Of a DNA stretch of 64,000 nucleotides, positions 43,577-54,474 are shown piece by piece. The position numbers and the translations under genes are program-made. The notes beneath the pieces were generated by a model. The model saw only the letters and a program-made list of their open reading frames with translations. It did no database searches and was not told where the DNA came from. The stretch's first letter is position 1. Every line of letters starts with the position of its first letter. The DNA comes from Magnetococcales bacterium (GTDB lineage: Bacteria > Pseudomonadota > Magnetococcia > Magnetococcales > Magnetaquicoccaceae): NCBI GenBank assembly GCA_015231915.1, contig JADGAR010000005.1, positions 35,716 through 99,715 on the forward strand, written 5' to 3'.

Positions 43577-44025
43577 GATTCGCTTTCTTTCCCAAGTTGA
43601 TCCATTTTCTCCAGACGCCGCCGATGTCGATCCCCCTCGAACCGCTCGTTCAGCCACACCTCCACGATCCCCCTGGCCACGGCCTCGCCCGTGGTCCGGC
43701 CCCCCAGCACCAGCACATTGGCGTCGTTGTGCCGCCGGGACATGCGCGCGCCATGCTCGTCATGACACAACGCCGCCCGCACCCCGGCGAAACGGTTCGC
43801 CGCCATCGACATCCCCAGCCCGGTCCCGCACAACAAGATCCCCCGCTGCCCCTCCCCGGCCAGCAACGCGCGGCACAACCGCCCCGCCTGATCAGGATAG
43901 TCCACGGAATCCGCGGCATCCACCCCGAAATCCCTCACCTCCAGATGATGTTCGGCGCGCAGCCAGTCGCGCAAGGCATTCTTCAATGCCACGGCGCCAT
44001 GATCACAGGCCATCAGGATATGCAT
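43573..44025 (-). CDS. rpiB: Ribose-5-phosphate isomerase B
   Basis: [71 protein letters not shown]. Confidence 0.96.
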   Translation of the reverse strand: MHILMACDHGAVALKNALRDWLRAEHHLEVRDFGVDAADSVDYPDQAGRLCRALLAGEGQRGILLCGTGLGMSMAANRFAGVRAALCHDEHGARMSRRHNDANVLVLGGRTTGEAVARGIVEVWLNERFEGDRHRRRLEKMDQLGKESES

Positions 44026-44046
44026 CGTCCTCTCCCTTCCCAGGCG

Positions 44047-45234
44047 TCAAAGCGGTTCCATGCTGTCCCACTGCAAGCACTGGGGACACTTCCAGTAGAT
44101 GTCCTGCGACTTGAACCCGCAGCGGGCGCACTGGAACGCGTGCTGCACCGCCAGCATCCGATCCAGCTGGCGCTGCGCGGTCAACACCGCCTCCTGCCAA
44201 TGATTCTGTCTGGCCAGCAGCAGAATCAACGGACAGATGATCCCCAGGGAGCCGGGATGCTTGGCCATGCCGGCCCGCAACAGTTCGGTGGCCTCGACCA
44301 GGCGCCCCTGCTCTTCCAGCATCCGGGAGCGGTAGACCACCAGCCGCGCGGAACTCGAAAAGGCATGCACCGCCTCGTTCATGCACTTCTCGAACCCTTC
44401 CGGATCCCCGTCCCGCTCGTAGGCCCGGCGCAAGGCATCGGCCAGCATGAAAAAATGGCTGGGCCGGCTGGTCTTGAGCGCCTCGAAACTCTTGATCGCG
44501 CCCCGCGTCCTCCCCTGGGTGAGCTGGGCCTCCCCCAGCAACCGATGGGCCTCCACGCAACCGGGAAAGACCTTGATCGCCGCCTGGTAGTGATCCATGG
44601 CCTCGTCGCCCGCCACCCCGGAACCCTGCCGGCTCTGGATCTCCATCCCCATCCGTACCCGGATGTGGGCCTCCCGCCGGGGATCCGGGGTGCGGGTCAC
44701 CTTTTCCAACCGCTTCAGAACCTCCAGGGCCATGTCCCAGCGCCCCTCGTTCTCGTGCATCCCCTGCAACCCGGCCAGGGCCGCACGATGCTCCGGGTCC
44801 ACGGTCAACACCTGACGATAGGCGTCCACCGCCCGATCCACGAATCCCCCCTGCCGATAGTCCTCGGCCAGGGCATACAAGGCCGCAGTCCGGTGCTCCA
44901 CCGAAAGACTGGGCCGCGCGATGAGATTCTGGTGAATCCGGATCGCCCGCCCCACCTCCCCGCGCGCCCGGTAGAGCTTGCCCAGCGACAGATGGATCTC
45001 CACCGTCTCCGAGTTGATCCGCACGAACTTGATGAACTCCTCGATGGCCTTGTCCGGCTCATCCGCGAGCAGAAAATTCAACCCGCGAAAATAGAACGCC
45101 GCCTCCTGGCCTTCGTTGCGCTGCCGGATCCTCCGGGCCTCCTCCTCCCGTCCAAGACGCCGACCGGCGCCAAAAACGATCGCCCCCAAGGTGACAGAGA
45201 GCGCTGCCCAACCAATGAGGTGTGGAAAATCCAT
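44047..45234 (-). CDS. lapB: Lipopolysaccharide assembly TPR protein LapB
   Basis: TPRs plus C-terminal rubredoxin-like FQCARCGFKSQDIYWKCPQCLQWDSMEP. Confidence 0.9.
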   Translation of the reverse strand: MDFPHLIGWAALSVTLGAIVFGAGRRLGREEEARRIRQRNEGQEAAFYFRGLNFLLADEPDKAIEEFIKFVRINSETVEIHLSLGKLYRARGEVGRAIRIHQNLIARPSLSVEHRTAALYALAEDYRQGGFVDRAVDAYRQVLTVDPEHRAALAGLQGMHENEGRWDMALEVLKRLEKVTRTPDPRREAHIRVRMGMEIQSRQGSGVAGDEAMDHYQAAIKVFPGCVEAHRLLGEAQLTQGRTRGAIKSFEALKTSRPSHFFMLADALRRAYERDGDPEGFEKCMNEAVHAFSSSARLVVYRSRMLEEQGRLVEATELLRAGMAKHPGSLGIICPLILLLARQNHWQEAVLTAQRQLDRMLAVQHAFQCARCGFKSQDIYWKCPQCLQWDSMEPL

Positions 45235-45261
45235 TAAATAATTCCGGATTCTTCGCTAAAG

Positions 45262-45561
45262 TTATAAATCATTTACCAACGGCAGATTGCGCAGATTGGC
45301 CAACTCCTTTTCCAGGGCTTGTTTCTGCGCGCGCAGACGGTCCACCCGGTGGCGGTATTTCAATCCCCCGGCCCACCCGGAAAAGGCACCGAAAAAAAAG
45401 CCGAGGAACAGGGGCACGAACACCACGACGAACAAGGGCACATGGTTGATCGTCCAGCCTCCCGGAAGATTCACCATCACCTCGATCTGGTTGATGATGG
45501 CAAACAGCACGGCCAGGCACCCAAAGACCGTCACCACGATCAGATGGATCCAACCAAACAT
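45262..45561 (-). CDS. lapA: LapA-domain membrane protein
   Basis: Two TM segments with C-terminal coiled coil; between lapB and ihfB; start at 45561. Confidence 0.75.
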   Translation of the reverse strand: MFGWIHLIVVTVFGCLAVLFAIINQIEVMVNLPGGWTINHVPLFVVVFVPLFLGFFFGAFSGWAGGLKYRHRVDRLRAQKQALEKELANLRNLPLVNDL

Positions 45562-45648
45562 GGACCAACCATTCCGATGAGAGAAGACCAACAAAGAGCG
45601 CCGGTCGGCGCCCCGTCACCGGGGGCCGACCGACATGGCAATCACGTT

Positions 45649-45924
45649 TCAGGCATCCACCCGCCTGCGCAGTTCCTTCCCTGCCTTGAAAAACAGCACC
45701 CGCTTGGCATCCACCTGCACGGGATCTCCGGTCTTGGGGTTGCGTCCGTCGCGGGAACGACGGTATTTGAGGCCGAAGCTGCCGAAACCGCGCAGTTCCA
45801 CCCGATCACCCCGATCCAGGGATGCGCTGATGGTATCGAACACGGTATTCACCGCCACTTCGGCATCCTTGCGCGACAGCTCCAACTGGGTGGCGATCGC
45901 GCTGATCATCGAGGACTTGGTCAT
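45649..45924 (-). CDS. ihfB: Integration host factor subunit beta
   Basis: MTKSSMISAIATQLELSRKDAEVAVNTVFDTI...GRNPKTGDPVQV. Confidence 0.92.
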   Translation of the reverse strand: MTKSSMISAIATQLELSRKDAEVAVNTVFDTISASLDRGDRVELRGFGSFGLKYRRSRDGRNPKTGDPVQVDAKRVLFFKAGKELRRRVDA

Positions 45925-45942
45925 GAGCACAGACCTCCTTCG

Positions 45943-47667
45943 TCATTTCCGACCGGAGTCACCGGCCTGTTTCTCCAGGGCTTGGCTCAGGACCTCGCCC
46001 AGGCTGCTGGTGGCGCTGCCGGGGTCTGCGGCATATTCCTTGATGCTTTGCCGCTCCTGAGTCAACTCCATGGAACGAATGGAGAGCATCACCTTGCGCT
46101 TCTGGCGATCCACCTGGAGCACCTGGGCCGTCACTTCGCCGCCCAGTTTGAAATCCGCGCCTTCCCGGTCATCACGGGAGTATTCGGTTTTGCGCAGGAA
46201 TCCTTCCATGTCGTCGCTCAGTTGGACCACCACGCCGGCCTGGCTCACCTCCTTGACCGTGCCGGTCACCATATCTCCCTTGCCATGGGCGTCGGCCCAC
46301 TGGCTCCAGGCATCCGGGGTGGCCTGCTTGAGTCCCAGGGAGATGCGCTCCTTTTCGGGATCCAGGGACAAGACCACGGCATCGACCTCCTGGCCGCGCT
46401 GATAGGTCTTGAGCAGGTCCTCGGGGGGATTGGGCTCCCAGGTGACATCGGAGAGATGCACCAGTCCGTCGATGTCGCCGTCCAGGCCGACGAACAGGCC
46501 GAACTCGGTGATGTTTTTGATCTCGCCCCGCACGGTGGTCCCCACCGGATACTTTTCGGCAAAGGTCTGCCAGGGATTTTCCATGCACTGCTTGACGCCC
46601 AGGGAGATGCGGCGCCGTTCGGCATCCACGTCCAGGACCATCACTTCCACTTCCTGGCCGACGTTGAGCACCTTGGAGGGGTGGAGATTCTTTTTGGTCC
46701 AGGCCAGTTCCGAGACGTGGGCGAGGCCTTCCACGCCCGCTTCCAGTTCCACGAAAGCGCCGTAGTCGGTGATGTTGGTCACCACACCCCGGAAACGGGC
46801 GCCGGCGGGATATTTGGCGCCGATTCCTTCCCAGGGGTCGGTCTGGAGCTGCTTGATGCCCAGGGAGATGCGCTGGGTCTCGGAGTTGAACTTGATCACC
46901 TGCACCCCGACGGTATCGCCCACGGTCACCACGCTGGAGGGGTGCTTGACCCGCTTCCAGGACATGTCGGTGATGTGCAGCAGGCCGTCCAGGCCACCCA
47001 GGTCCACGAAGGCGCCGTAGTCGGTGATGTTCTTGACCACGCCGTCCAGGATCATCCCCTCGTGGAGGGTTTCCAGCAGGGCGGTACGGGCGCTTTCGCG
47101 CTGCTTTTCGATGACGGAGCGGCGCGACACCACGATATTGCCGCGGCGGCGGTCCATCTTGAGGATTTCGAACGGTTGTTCCTCGTCTTGCAGACGGGCG
47201 ATGTCGTGGACCGGGCGCACATCCACCTGCGAGCCGGGCAGGAAGGCTGCCAGGGTCTGGATATCCACCGTGTAGCCGCCCTTGACCTTGCCCATGATGC
47301 GGCCTCGCACCACGGCGTGATCGTTGAAGGCCTTCTCCAGGGCGAGCCACGCCTCTTCGCGCTTGGCCTTCTCGCGGGAGAGCACGGCCTGGCCGTTCTG
47401 GTCCTCGCACCGTTCCACGAAGACATCGACCTTGTCACCCACTGCCAGGGTGAGGGTCCCGTCGGCATTGAAGAATTCGCGGACATTCAGGCGGCCTTCG
47501 GACTTCAGGCCCACATCGATGACGAACTCTTCCCCCTCGCGCTGGATGATGGTCCCGGTGATGACCTGACCCTCCTTGCCAACGCCTTTATTAAACGACT
47601 CTTCCAACAATGCGCCAAAATCTTCATCTTCAAATTCAAAGTCACGATTCAAGGATTGAGAAGCCAC
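45943..47667 (-). CDS. rpsA: 30S ribosomal protein S1
   Basis: Six S1 repeats, e.g. GMILDGVVKNITDYGAFVDLGGLDGLLHITDMSWKRVKHPS. Confidence 0.97.
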   Translation of the reverse strand: MASQSLNRDFEFEDEDFGALLEESFNKGVGKEGQVITGTIIQREGEEFVIDVGLKSEGRLNVREFFNADGTLTLAVGDKVDVFVERCEDQNGQAVLSREKAKREEAWLALEKAFNDHAVVRGRIMGKVKGGYTVDIQTLAAFLPGSQVDVRPVHDIARLQDEEQPFEILKMDRRRGNIVVSRRSVIEKQRESARTALLETLHEGMILDGVVKNITDYGAFVDLGGLDGLLHITDMSWKRVKHPSSVVTVGDTVGVQVIKFNSETQRISLGIKQLQTDPWEGIGAKYPAGARFRGVVTNITDYGAFVELEAGVEGLAHVSELAWTKKNLHPSKVLNVGQEVEVMVLDVDAERRRISLGVKQCMENPWQTFAEKYPVGTTVRGEIKNITEFGLFVGLDGDIDGLVHLSDVTWEPNPPEDLLKTYQRGQEVDAVVLSLDPEKERISLGLKQATPDAWSQWADAHGKGDMVTGTVKEVSQAGVVVQLSDDMEGFLRKTEYSRDDREGADFKLGGEVTAQVLQVDRQKRKVMLSIRSMELTQERQSIKEYAADPGSATSSLGEVLSQALEKQAGDSGRK

Positions 47668-47742
47668 GGAACAGCACCTTCGGTTTATAGGTTGAATGAG
47701 GACGATTCCTCGAAACGCCCCTCCGGACCACCCGGCGGGACA

Positions 47743-48435
47743 TCACGCGAACAAGGTCGCGATCAAATTATTCACTCTTTCCCGGCTTTGCGCCAGTGTC
47801 AATGAGGAGGTATCGACGAGAATTGCGCCCGGGGCGGCGCACATGGGGGCGTGGTCCCGTTCGGCATCCCGCTGATCGCGTTCCTGCATGCGGGCGATCA
47901 AGTCGTGCAGTATAACGGTTTCTCCCCTGGCTTGCAACTCCAGAGCACGACGTTTGGCCCTCGCCTCGAGGGAAGCGGTCAAAAAAATTTTCAGGTCCGC
48001 GTCGGGCCACACCACGCTGCCCACGTCGCGACCGTCCAGGATTGCGTCGCGACCCGCGCCGTAGCGGCGCTGGAACCCCAACAACGCCCGCCGCACCCCC
48101 GGCAGGGCCGCCACCCGCGAGGCGGCCTGACCGACCTCCTCGGCACGCAGGGCCAGGGTGACCTCCTCGTCGCCGAGAAAGGCGGCGTACTCCCCGTCCT
48201 GTACCGGACGAAAGGCGAAGGGCATCTCGCCGGCGGCGGCGGCCAAGGCATCCGGATCCCCGATCCCGGCGCGCAGCGACAGCAGCCCCACGGCGCGGTA
48301 GAGCGCCCCCGTCTCCAGATAGGCGAGTCCGAAACGGGCCGCAGCCGCCCGGCAGACCGCACCCTTGCCCGCGCCGGCGGGTCCGTCCACCGCCACCACC
48401 CGGCGGTTGCCCTTGGCGGTCATCGGCTCATCCAT
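47743..48435 (-). CDS. cmk: Cytidylate kinase
   Basis: VVAVDGPAGAGKGAVCRAAAARFGLAYLETGALYRAVG; DGRDVGSVVWPDADLKIFLTAS. Confidence 0.95.
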   Translation of the reverse strand: MDEPMTAKGNRRVVAVDGPAGAGKGAVCRAAAARFGLAYLETGALYRAVGLLSLRAGIGDPDALAAAAGEMPFAFRPVQDGEYAAFLGDEEVTLALRAEEVGQAASRVAALPGVRRALLGFQRRYGAGRDAILDGRDVGSVVWPDADLKIFLTASLEARAKRRALELQARGETVILHDLIARMQERDQRDAERDHAPMCAAPGAILVDTSSLTLAQSRERVNNLIATLFA

Positions 48436-49753
48436 GGCTTTCGATCCTGGCACCAAGATCGGCCATGCGGGCGGCGAAACCCGGAAAGGAGGTCTCCACG
48501 TTGGCGCGACCGATCACCGTGACCGGGGCGCGCGCCGCCAGGCCCGCCACCATCAGGGTCATGGCCACCCGATGATCCTGGAAGGCGTCCGCCACCCCGC
48601 CGCCATCCAGGCCGCCAGGACGACCACGGATGCGCATCCCGTCGGGCAGTTCCTCGATATCGGCCCCCTGGGCGGCCAACCCCTTGACGATGGCCGCGAT
48701 GCGGTCGCTCTCCTTGACCCGCAACTCCTCTGCCCCGGTGACCAGGGTCTCGCCGTCGGCGCAGGCGGCGGCCAGGGCGAAAACGGGAAACTCGTCGATG
48801 GCGCGCGGGACCACCTCGGGTGGCACCCGGATCCCCTTGAGCGGAGAGTGGAACACCGTCAGATCGGCCACCGGTTCCCCCCCCTCCAGGCGCTCGTTGC
48901 CGATCTCGATCCGTCCCCCCATCTCCCGCAGCAGATCCAGCAAACCGGTGCGGGTGGGATTGATCCCCACCCCGGTCAGAGTCACCTCGGAGCCGGGGAT
49001 CAACAGGGCGGCCACCATGGGAAAGGCAGCCGAGGAGATGTCGCCGGGCACCCGCATCGTCACCCCGTGCAGCGCGATGCCGCCGCGCACCGACACGGTC
49101 AACCCGTCGCGGCCCACCTCGGCCCCGAAGGCGGTCAGCATGCGCTCGGTGTGATCGCGGGAGAGGGCCGGTTCGGTGATGGCGGTCTCGCCGGCGGCGT
49201 AAAGACCGGCCAGCAGCAGCGCGGTCTTGACCTGGGCAGAGGCCACCGGACTGAGATAAGGGATGCCGATCAACTCCGTGCCATGCACCGCCAGGGGGGC
49301 GCACCGTCCGCCATCCCGGCCCAGGATGCGCGCCCCCATGCGGGTGAGCGGGGCAACCACCCGTCCCATGGGTCGCCGCCGCAGGCTGTCGTCTCCGGTC
49401 AAAACGGAAAAAAAAGGCTGTCCGGCCAACAGACCGGTCAACAGCCGGATCCCGGTCCCGGAGTTGCCCATGTCGAGCACGTCGCGGGGTTCGTTCAGGC
49501 CATCCCGACCCACCCCCGCGATCCGCCAGACCCCGGCATCGTCGCGCCGGGCATCCACCCCCATGGCACGAAACGCCGCCACGGTGCGCAGCACGTCCTC
49601 CCCTTCCAGGAGGTGATGGATCTCGCTCACCCCCTCGGCCAGGGCGCCGAAAATCACCGCCCGGTGGGAAATGGACTTGTCCCCCGGAGGCTGCAACTCC
49701 CCGCGCAGGGGGGCATCGACCGGGTGGGAAACGAGCATGGGTGCGGAATTCAT
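48428..49753 (-). CDS. aroA: 3-phosphoshikimate 1-carboxyvinyltransferase
   Basis: GELQPPGDKSISHRAVIFGALAEG, MGNSGTGIRLLTGLL, RVKESDRIAAI. Confidence 0.96.
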   Translation of the reverse strand: MNSAPMLVSHPVDAPLRGELQPPGDKSISHRAVIFGALAEGVSEIHHLLEGEDVLRTVAAFRAMGVDARRDDAGVWRIAGVGRDGLNEPRDVLDMGNSGTGIRLLTGLLAGQPFFSVLTGDDSLRRRPMGRVVAPLTRMGARILGRDGGRCAPLAVHGTELIGIPYLSPVASAQVKTALLLAGLYAAGETAITEPALSRDHTERMLTAFGAEVGRDGLTVSVRGGIALHGVTMRVPGDISSAAFPMVAALLIPGSEVTLTGVGINPTRTGLLDLLREMGGRIEIGNERLEGGEPVADLTVFHSPLKGIRVPPEVVPRAIDEFPVFALAAACADGETLVTGAEELRVKESDRIAAIVKGLAAQGADIEELPDGMRIRGRPGGLDGGGVADAFQDHRVAMTLMVAGLAARAPVTVIGRANVETSFPGFAARMADLGARIESHG

Positions 49754-49923
49754 CGAAAACCTCTTCGAGCGACCGGTGGAAAAAATGTAAAAGGTGACGC
49801 AGAAATCCGACGCAGTCAAGCACAGCCATCTTAAGCCCCACCCATTTCCTCGTCGAGCCGCAACGCATCGATCAGGGTCGGAGGAGCATCCCCCTTTCAA
49901 ACAGATCCCATCATGTTCCGGGT

Positions 49924-50274
49924 TTACCGTCCAGATTCCGCCAATGCGGGGGCTTGGGGAAGGGCATGGCGATCAGGGGTCACGGTCAACCGCAAGCCAA
50001 CCGCTTTCAAGACCGCCGTCAGGGTGCGCAAGGTGGGATTGCCTTTCGGAGACAACGCCCGATAGAGGCTTTCCCTTTGGATTCCCGCCAATTCAGCCAC
50101 CCTGGGCATGCCGTAGGCTTCGACTACATGACGCAAGGCCAACAACAACACCGCCGGCTCCTCCTCGTCTTCCATGGCAGCCTGGAGATATTCCTTCGCC
50201 AGTTCCGGGTCATCGCGCAGTTCTCGCACCAGGGACTCGTCGTGTGATACGCTCGCCTTGTCCAGGTTTTTCAT
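49924..50274 (-). CDS. HigA-type addiction module antidote (no recognised toxin)
   Basis: VVEAYGMPRVAELAGIQRESLYRALSPKGNPTLRTLTAVLKAVGLRLTV; start at 50274. Confidence 0.85.
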   Translation of the reverse strand: MKNLDKASVSHDESLVRELRDDPELAKEYLQAAMEDEEEPAVLLLALRHVVEAYGMPRVAELAGIQRESLYRALSPKGNPTLRTLTAVLKAVGLRLTVTPDRHALPQAPALAESGR

Positions 50275-50275
50275 G

Positions 50276-50452
50276 TCAGACTCCGTGCCTGATCCAAGCC
50301 ATGCATTGGTGGGCAAGCAGATGGGTTTGCAGACGATTGCAAAAAGTCCGATCCGCTTCGCAACCCGGCAATCCCAATTCCATGCCGGTGGCATTGGTAA
50401 AGAAAAAATCGTCCGTGGAAATTCGATCAAATGAGTCGGAGCACCGTGCCAC
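50276..50452 (-). CDS. Small uncharacterised ORF (58 aa) directly upstream of the antidote gene
   Basis: Hand-translated GTG 50452 to TGA 50276-50278: VARCSDSFDRISTDDFFFTNATGMELGLPGCEADRTFCNRLQTHLLAHQCMAWIRHGV; below the track's size cutoff. Confidence 0.3.
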   Translation of the reverse strand: MARCSDSFDRISTDDFFFTNATGMELGLPGCEADRTFCNRLQTHLLAHQCMAWIRHGV

Positions 50453-50458
50453 GCTGGC

Positions 50459-50902
50459 TCAGCTGGCAAAAAAATCATCATCGAGCACCTGCTCCCAGGT
50501 GAACGGGCACCTCTCCCGAAAGGTCTCTTCGGGCAGACCGGTCTCGACGGCGGCGTAGATTCTCGCCTCCTGATAGGCCTCGCCGAGAGTTGCCCGACAC
50601 TGCTCCTCGAGGGAAGGACTCTCCTGAAAATCGGCGCGCAACTGATGACGGTGTTCCAGCAGAATCAACCGCAAACGGTTGGAACACGGTTCCGGCAAGA
50701 ATTGATGTTTCAATAATTGCCAACAGACCACGACCAGGGCACACCTGGCCCTGAGGCGTACCTCTCCGGCCAGACGCTCGATCTCGGCGGCCAGATTGTC
50801 CGCATCCAGGGACTCCGGCTGACCGGCGCGCAGCAACTCCACCTGTCGCACGATCCAGGTGTAACGGTCCGCGTTGAAATCAATCCCCTGCAAGCCTGCC
50901 AT
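50459..50902 (-). CDS. DUF29-family protein, copy 1
   Basis: YTWIVRQVELLRAGQPESLDADNLAAEIERLAGEVR...LLKHQFLPE; same architecture as the next gene. Confidence 0.8.
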   Translation of the reverse strand: MAGLQGIDFNADRYTWIVRQVELLRAGQPESLDADNLAAEIERLAGEVRLRARCALVVVCWQLLKHQFLPEPCSNRLRLILLEHRHQLRADFQESPSLEEQCRATLGEAYQEARIYAAVETGLPEETFRERCPFTWEQVLDDDFFAS

Positions 50903-51365
50903 CCGCAACCTCGTCCACCGTTGGCAAGTACCGGATATCCACCACCTGATGCCATGAAAACGGCGCCTGCTCCGGAAAAACGGCCAGCGCCAACCCGGTC
51001 TCAATGGAGGCACGTTGACGCGCCTCCTCGTAAGCATCCATGAACATCCCTTCCACATGGGGACGCAGTCCGGGATTGTCCGCCAACGTCTCCCGCAACC
51101 GCTGCCGCTGTTCGCGCAAGGTCAGCCGCCAACTGTTGCAACGCCGCTCCGGCTGATGACGCCATTTCAGGAGATGCCACAAAATCAGGATCAAATGGCT
51201 CATGGCCGCCCGTCTGGCGCTTCTGCCCATCTCCTCCATCTCCTCGGCCAGATTGGCCAGATCCAACTCGCCCGGATTTCCCGAACGCAGCAGCACGGCC
51301 TGGTGGTGCAGCCAGGAAACAAAATCGCCATCATAATCCGCGACCGCCTCCATGGAACCTCCCAT
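50880..51365 (-). CDS. DUF29-family protein, copy 2
   Basis: DFVSWLHHQAVLLRSGNPGELDLANLAEEMEEMGRSARR...LLKWRHQPERR; alternative start 51353. Confidence 0.8.
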   Translation of the reverse strand: MGGSMEAVADYDGDFVSWLHHQAVLLRSGNPGELDLANLAEEMEEMGRSARRAAMSHLILILWHLLKWRHQPERRCNSWRLTLREQRQRLRETLADNPGLRPHVEGMFMDAYEEARQRASIETGLALAVFPEQAPFSWHQVVDIRYLPTVDEVADGRLAGD

Positions 51366-52261
51366 CACTCCGCTTTTCCCGAAGTGGACACACCGGCCAC
51401 GATCCGGTCCCGGGTCCGCTTCGAGCGGGCGAAGACCCCGTAGAGACCGTCCCGGTCGGCGTCGCGCACCCGTTTGGTCAGCATGTCCAGTGAGGCGCGG
51501 AAACGGGCCAGGGTGTCCAGGATCGCCTCCTGGTTGGCGATGCAGATGTCCCGCCACATGGCCGGGTCCGAGGAGGCGATGCGGGTGAAATCCCGAAACC
51601 CCCCGGCAGCGTAACGAAACACCTCGGCAAGCAACTCCTCCTCCAGGTCGGAAAGGGTGTTGACCACATTGTAGGCGATCAAATGGGGCAGATGACTGGT
51701 GGCGGCCAACACCTGGTCATGATGATGGGCATCCATGGTCTCCACCCGCGACCCCACCGCCTCCCACACCTGACGCACCAGATCCAGGGCCTCCGGGGAG
51801 GTCCGCTCCGTGGGGGTGAGGATGGTCCGGCTCCCGTGGTACAGGGTGGCAAACGACGCCTCCACCCCGGAGTGCTCGGTCCCGGCGATGGGATGGCCCC
51901 CGACGAAGTGACACCCTTCCGGCATCAGACTCTCGCACGCCAGCACCATGCCCCCCTTGACGCTCCCGGCGTCCGTCACCACGGCCCCAGGCTGGAGCGC
52001 CGGGGCGATGTCCCCCACGATGCGCGGGATCGTCAACACCGGGGTGGCCACCAGCACGAAATCCGCGTCCCGCACCCCCTGGGCGGGAGAGGTGGTCCAG
52101 TGGTCGATCACGCCCAGTTCCAGCGCCCTGGTCAGGGAGTCCCGCGAGCGGTTGACCCCCACCACCTCGCCCACCAGATTCTTCTCCTTGAGGGCGCGCG
52201 CCAGGGAGCCTCCGATCAGACCCACCCCGATAATCGTCATCCGTCGAATGAAAAAAGCCAT
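51365..52261 (-). CDS. tyrA: Prephenate/arogenate dehydrogenase
   Basis: MTIIGVGLIGGSLARALKEK, HFVGGHPIAGTEHSGVEASFA. Confidence 0.93.
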   Translation of the reverse strand: MAFFIRRMTIIGVGLIGGSLARALKEKNLVGEVVGVNRSRDSLTRALELGVIDHWTTSPAQGVRDADFVLVATPVLTIPRIVGDIAPALQPGAVVTDAGSVKGGMVLACESLMPEGCHFVGGHPIAGTEHSGVEASFATLYHGSRTILTPTERTSPEALDLVRQVWEAVGSRVETMDAHHHDQVLAATSHLPHLIAYNVVNTLSDLEEELLAEVFRYAAGGFRDFTRIASSDPAMWRDICIANQEAILDTLARFRASLDMLTKRVRDADRDGLYGVFARSKRTRDRIVAGVSTSGKAE

Positions 52262-52292
52262 GTTTGTCCAATCTTGCGCGACCGTTGGAGGA

Positions 52293-53390
52293 TTACAATG
52301 CACACACCGGATAGGAACCCAGCACCTTCACGGTCACGCCGGCCATGGCGGCCAGTTCCTCCAGCGCCCCGGCCACGGGCGGGTCGTCCCGGTGCCCGGC
52401 CAGATCCAGAAAAAAGAGGTACTCCCACGCCTGCTTGCGCGAGGGCCGGGATTCGATGCGGGTCAGATTGATCCCGCGCCTGGCGAAGATCCCCAGCACC
52501 TGATAGAGAAATCCGGGCTGATCCCGAAAAAAGAAGAGCAGACTGGTCTTGTCCCGCCCGGAACGGCCCGGCCCCTGCCGACCGATCACCAGAAAGCGGT
52601 TCTCGTCGGCCTGGTCCTCGATGTGCTTCGCCAGCACGACCAGTCCCCGGGCATCGGGGAGTTCGGGGCTGGCGATGGCCGCGCTGCCCGCTTCCCGGCA
52701 GACGATCTCGACAGCGGCGGCAGCGCTCTCCACCCCCCGCAACCGGATCGAGGGCATGCGCCGTTCCAGCCACGCCCCACACTGGCTGGCGGCCAACGAG
52801 GTGGCATACACCGTGTGAATCCGCTCCATGGCGCTCTCCATGGAGAGCAGCGCATGGGTAGTGGAGAGATAAACCTCCCCGCAGATGGCCAGGGGGGAAT
52901 CGACGAAGCGGTCCAGGGTATGGCTCACCATCCCCTCGCTGGAGTTTTCCACCGGGGCCACCCCGTAATCGGCCCGTTTCGCCTCCACCTCGCGGAACAG
53001 CTCGTCGATGGTCGATGCGGGCACCAGGGCGAAGGAAGAACCGAACTGCTTGAGGGCCGCACGATGGGTGAAGGCCGCCTCCGGTCCGAGATAGACCACG
53101 GAGAGCTTTTTCTCCAGACTCAGAGAGGCGGAGATGATCTCGCGCCAGATGCGGTGCAGGGCCACCTTGGGCAGCGGCCCGCGATGACGGGCCTCCAGCC
53201 GCCGATGGATGTCGGCCTCCCGTTCCGGGCGGTAGAACGGCGTCTCCCCGTCCGGATCGCGCCCCTTGAGCCGGCCCACCTCCATGACCTTTTCGATCCG
53301 TTCCATGAGCAGATCATGGATCCGATCATCGATCGCGTCAATGGCCTGCCGCAAGGACAGCAGGTCGGTTTCGTCGTGGCGTGCGCTCAT
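52293..53390 (-). CDS. pheA: Bifunctional chorismate mutase / prephenate dehydratase
   Basis: Chorismate mutase N-terminus [60 protein letters not shown] domain [18 protein letters not shown]. Confidence 0.96.
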   Translation of the reverse strand: MSARHDETDLLSLRQAIDAIDDRIHDLLMERIEKVMEVGRLKGRDPDGETPFYRPEREADIHRRLEARHRGPLPKVALHRIWREIISASLSLEKKLSVVYLGPEAAFTHRAALKQFGSSFALVPASTIDELFREVEAKRADYGVAPVENSSEGMVSHTLDRFVDSPLAICGEVYLSTTHALLSMESAMERIHTVYATSLAASQCGAWLERRMPSIRLRGVESAAAAVEIVCREAGSAAIASPELPDARGLVVLAKHIEDQADENRFLVIGRQGPGRSGRDKTSLLFFFRDQPGFLYQVLGIFARRGINLTRIESRPSRKQAWEYLFFLDLAGHRDDPPVAGALEELAAMAGVTVKVLGSYPVCAL

Positions 53391-54175
53391 TTGAAGGACT
53401 GCACCAGCGAGCCGACCACCAGTGACCAGCCGTCCACCAGCACGAACAGGATCAGCTTGACCGGCATCGAAATCACCAGGGGCGGCAGCATCATCATGCC
53501 CATGGACATGACCACGCTGGCCACCACCATGTCGATGATCAGGAAGGGAAGATAGATCATGAAACCGATCTGGAAGGCGGTTTTGAGTTCCGAGATCATG
53601 AAGGCCGGCACCACCAGCCGCAAGGGGGTATCCGCAGGGCTGGGGGCCTGTTTGATGCCGGCCAGACGCATGAAAAGCTCCAGGTCCTTGGCGCGGGTCT
53701 GACGCAGCATGAAGGCGCGCACCGGGACCACGGCCCGTTCCAGGGCGGTCCCCTCGTCGATGGTCTTGGCCAGATACGGCTGGATGGCGTCCTGGTTGAC
53801 CCGGTCGAAGACCGGCCCCATGACGAAAAAGGTGATGAAAAGCGCCAGGGAGATCAACACCTGGTTGGGAGGCTGCCCCTGCAGCCCGATGGCCTGACGG
53901 ACGAAGGACATCACCACGATCACCCGGGTAAAGGAGGTGACCATGATCAAAAGGGCCGGCGCCAGGGAAAAGAGGGTCATGAACGCCAGAATCTGGAGTC
54001 CGACCCCCACCTGTTCCGGATCGGCCTTGCCAGCGGCGTCGCCGGTGGAGAGTTTCACCCCCGGCAGGGCAATGGAAGCGGCCTCGGCCAGCGGCGACCA
54101 AAGCCAAAAAGCGGTGACCCCGAAGAGGATCACCGCCAAAAGGACCAGCGCACTCCTTGACTTATGAAACCTCAC
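53387..54175 (-). CDS. fliP: Flagellar biosynthesis protein FliP
   Basis: [55 protein letters not shown]. Confidence 0.97.
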   Translation of the reverse strand: MRFHKSRSALVLLAVILFGVTAFWLWSPLAEAASIALPGVKLSTGDAAGKADPEQVGVGLQILAFMTLFSLAPALLIMVTSFTRVIVVMSFVRQAIGLQGQPPNQVLISLALFITFFVMGPVFDRVNQDAIQPYLAKTIDEGTALERAVVPVRAFMLRQTRAKDLELFMRLAGIKQAPSPADTPLRLVVPAFMISELKTAFQIGFMIYLPFLIIDMVVASVVMSMGMMMLPPLVISMPVKLILFVLVDGWSLVVGSLVQSFK

Positions 54176-54474
54176 CGCGATGCGTCCTCCTCCTTGGGGG
54201 GTGGCAGGTCTTCCGGGGCCATTTCGGCCAGCAACGTGACCCGGTCGCGAGAGACCCCGAGCAGCCAGGCCCTGGAACCCACCCGGACCAGGCGCACGCC
54301 CACGCCTGGCGAGAAGTTGCGGCCATCCTCGATGCGGATCGGGCCGCCGCCGCCCATGCGCGGGGCGTATTTGCGCCCCAGTCGCGTGGCCAGGGTGGCC
54401 AGGACGATCAACAGCAGGAGATAACCGACGATGCGTGTCACCTCCCCCGCGAGATCGATGGGGGGAGAGTTCAT
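54172..54474 (-). CDS. fliO: FliO/MopB-family flagellar protein
   Basis: Single TM plus basic domain, between fliP and fliN. Confidence 0.75.
   Translation of the reverse strand: MNSPPIDLAGEVTRIVGYLLLLIVLATLATRLGRKYAPRMGGGGPIRIEDGRNFSPGVGVRLVRVGSRAWLLGVSRDRVTLLAEMAPEDLPPPKEEDASR

Noticed and set aside
45319-47805. 828-aa ORF opposite lapA/ihfB/rpsA
   Set aside because: Antisense to ribosomal protein S1; periodicity reflects S1 repeats.
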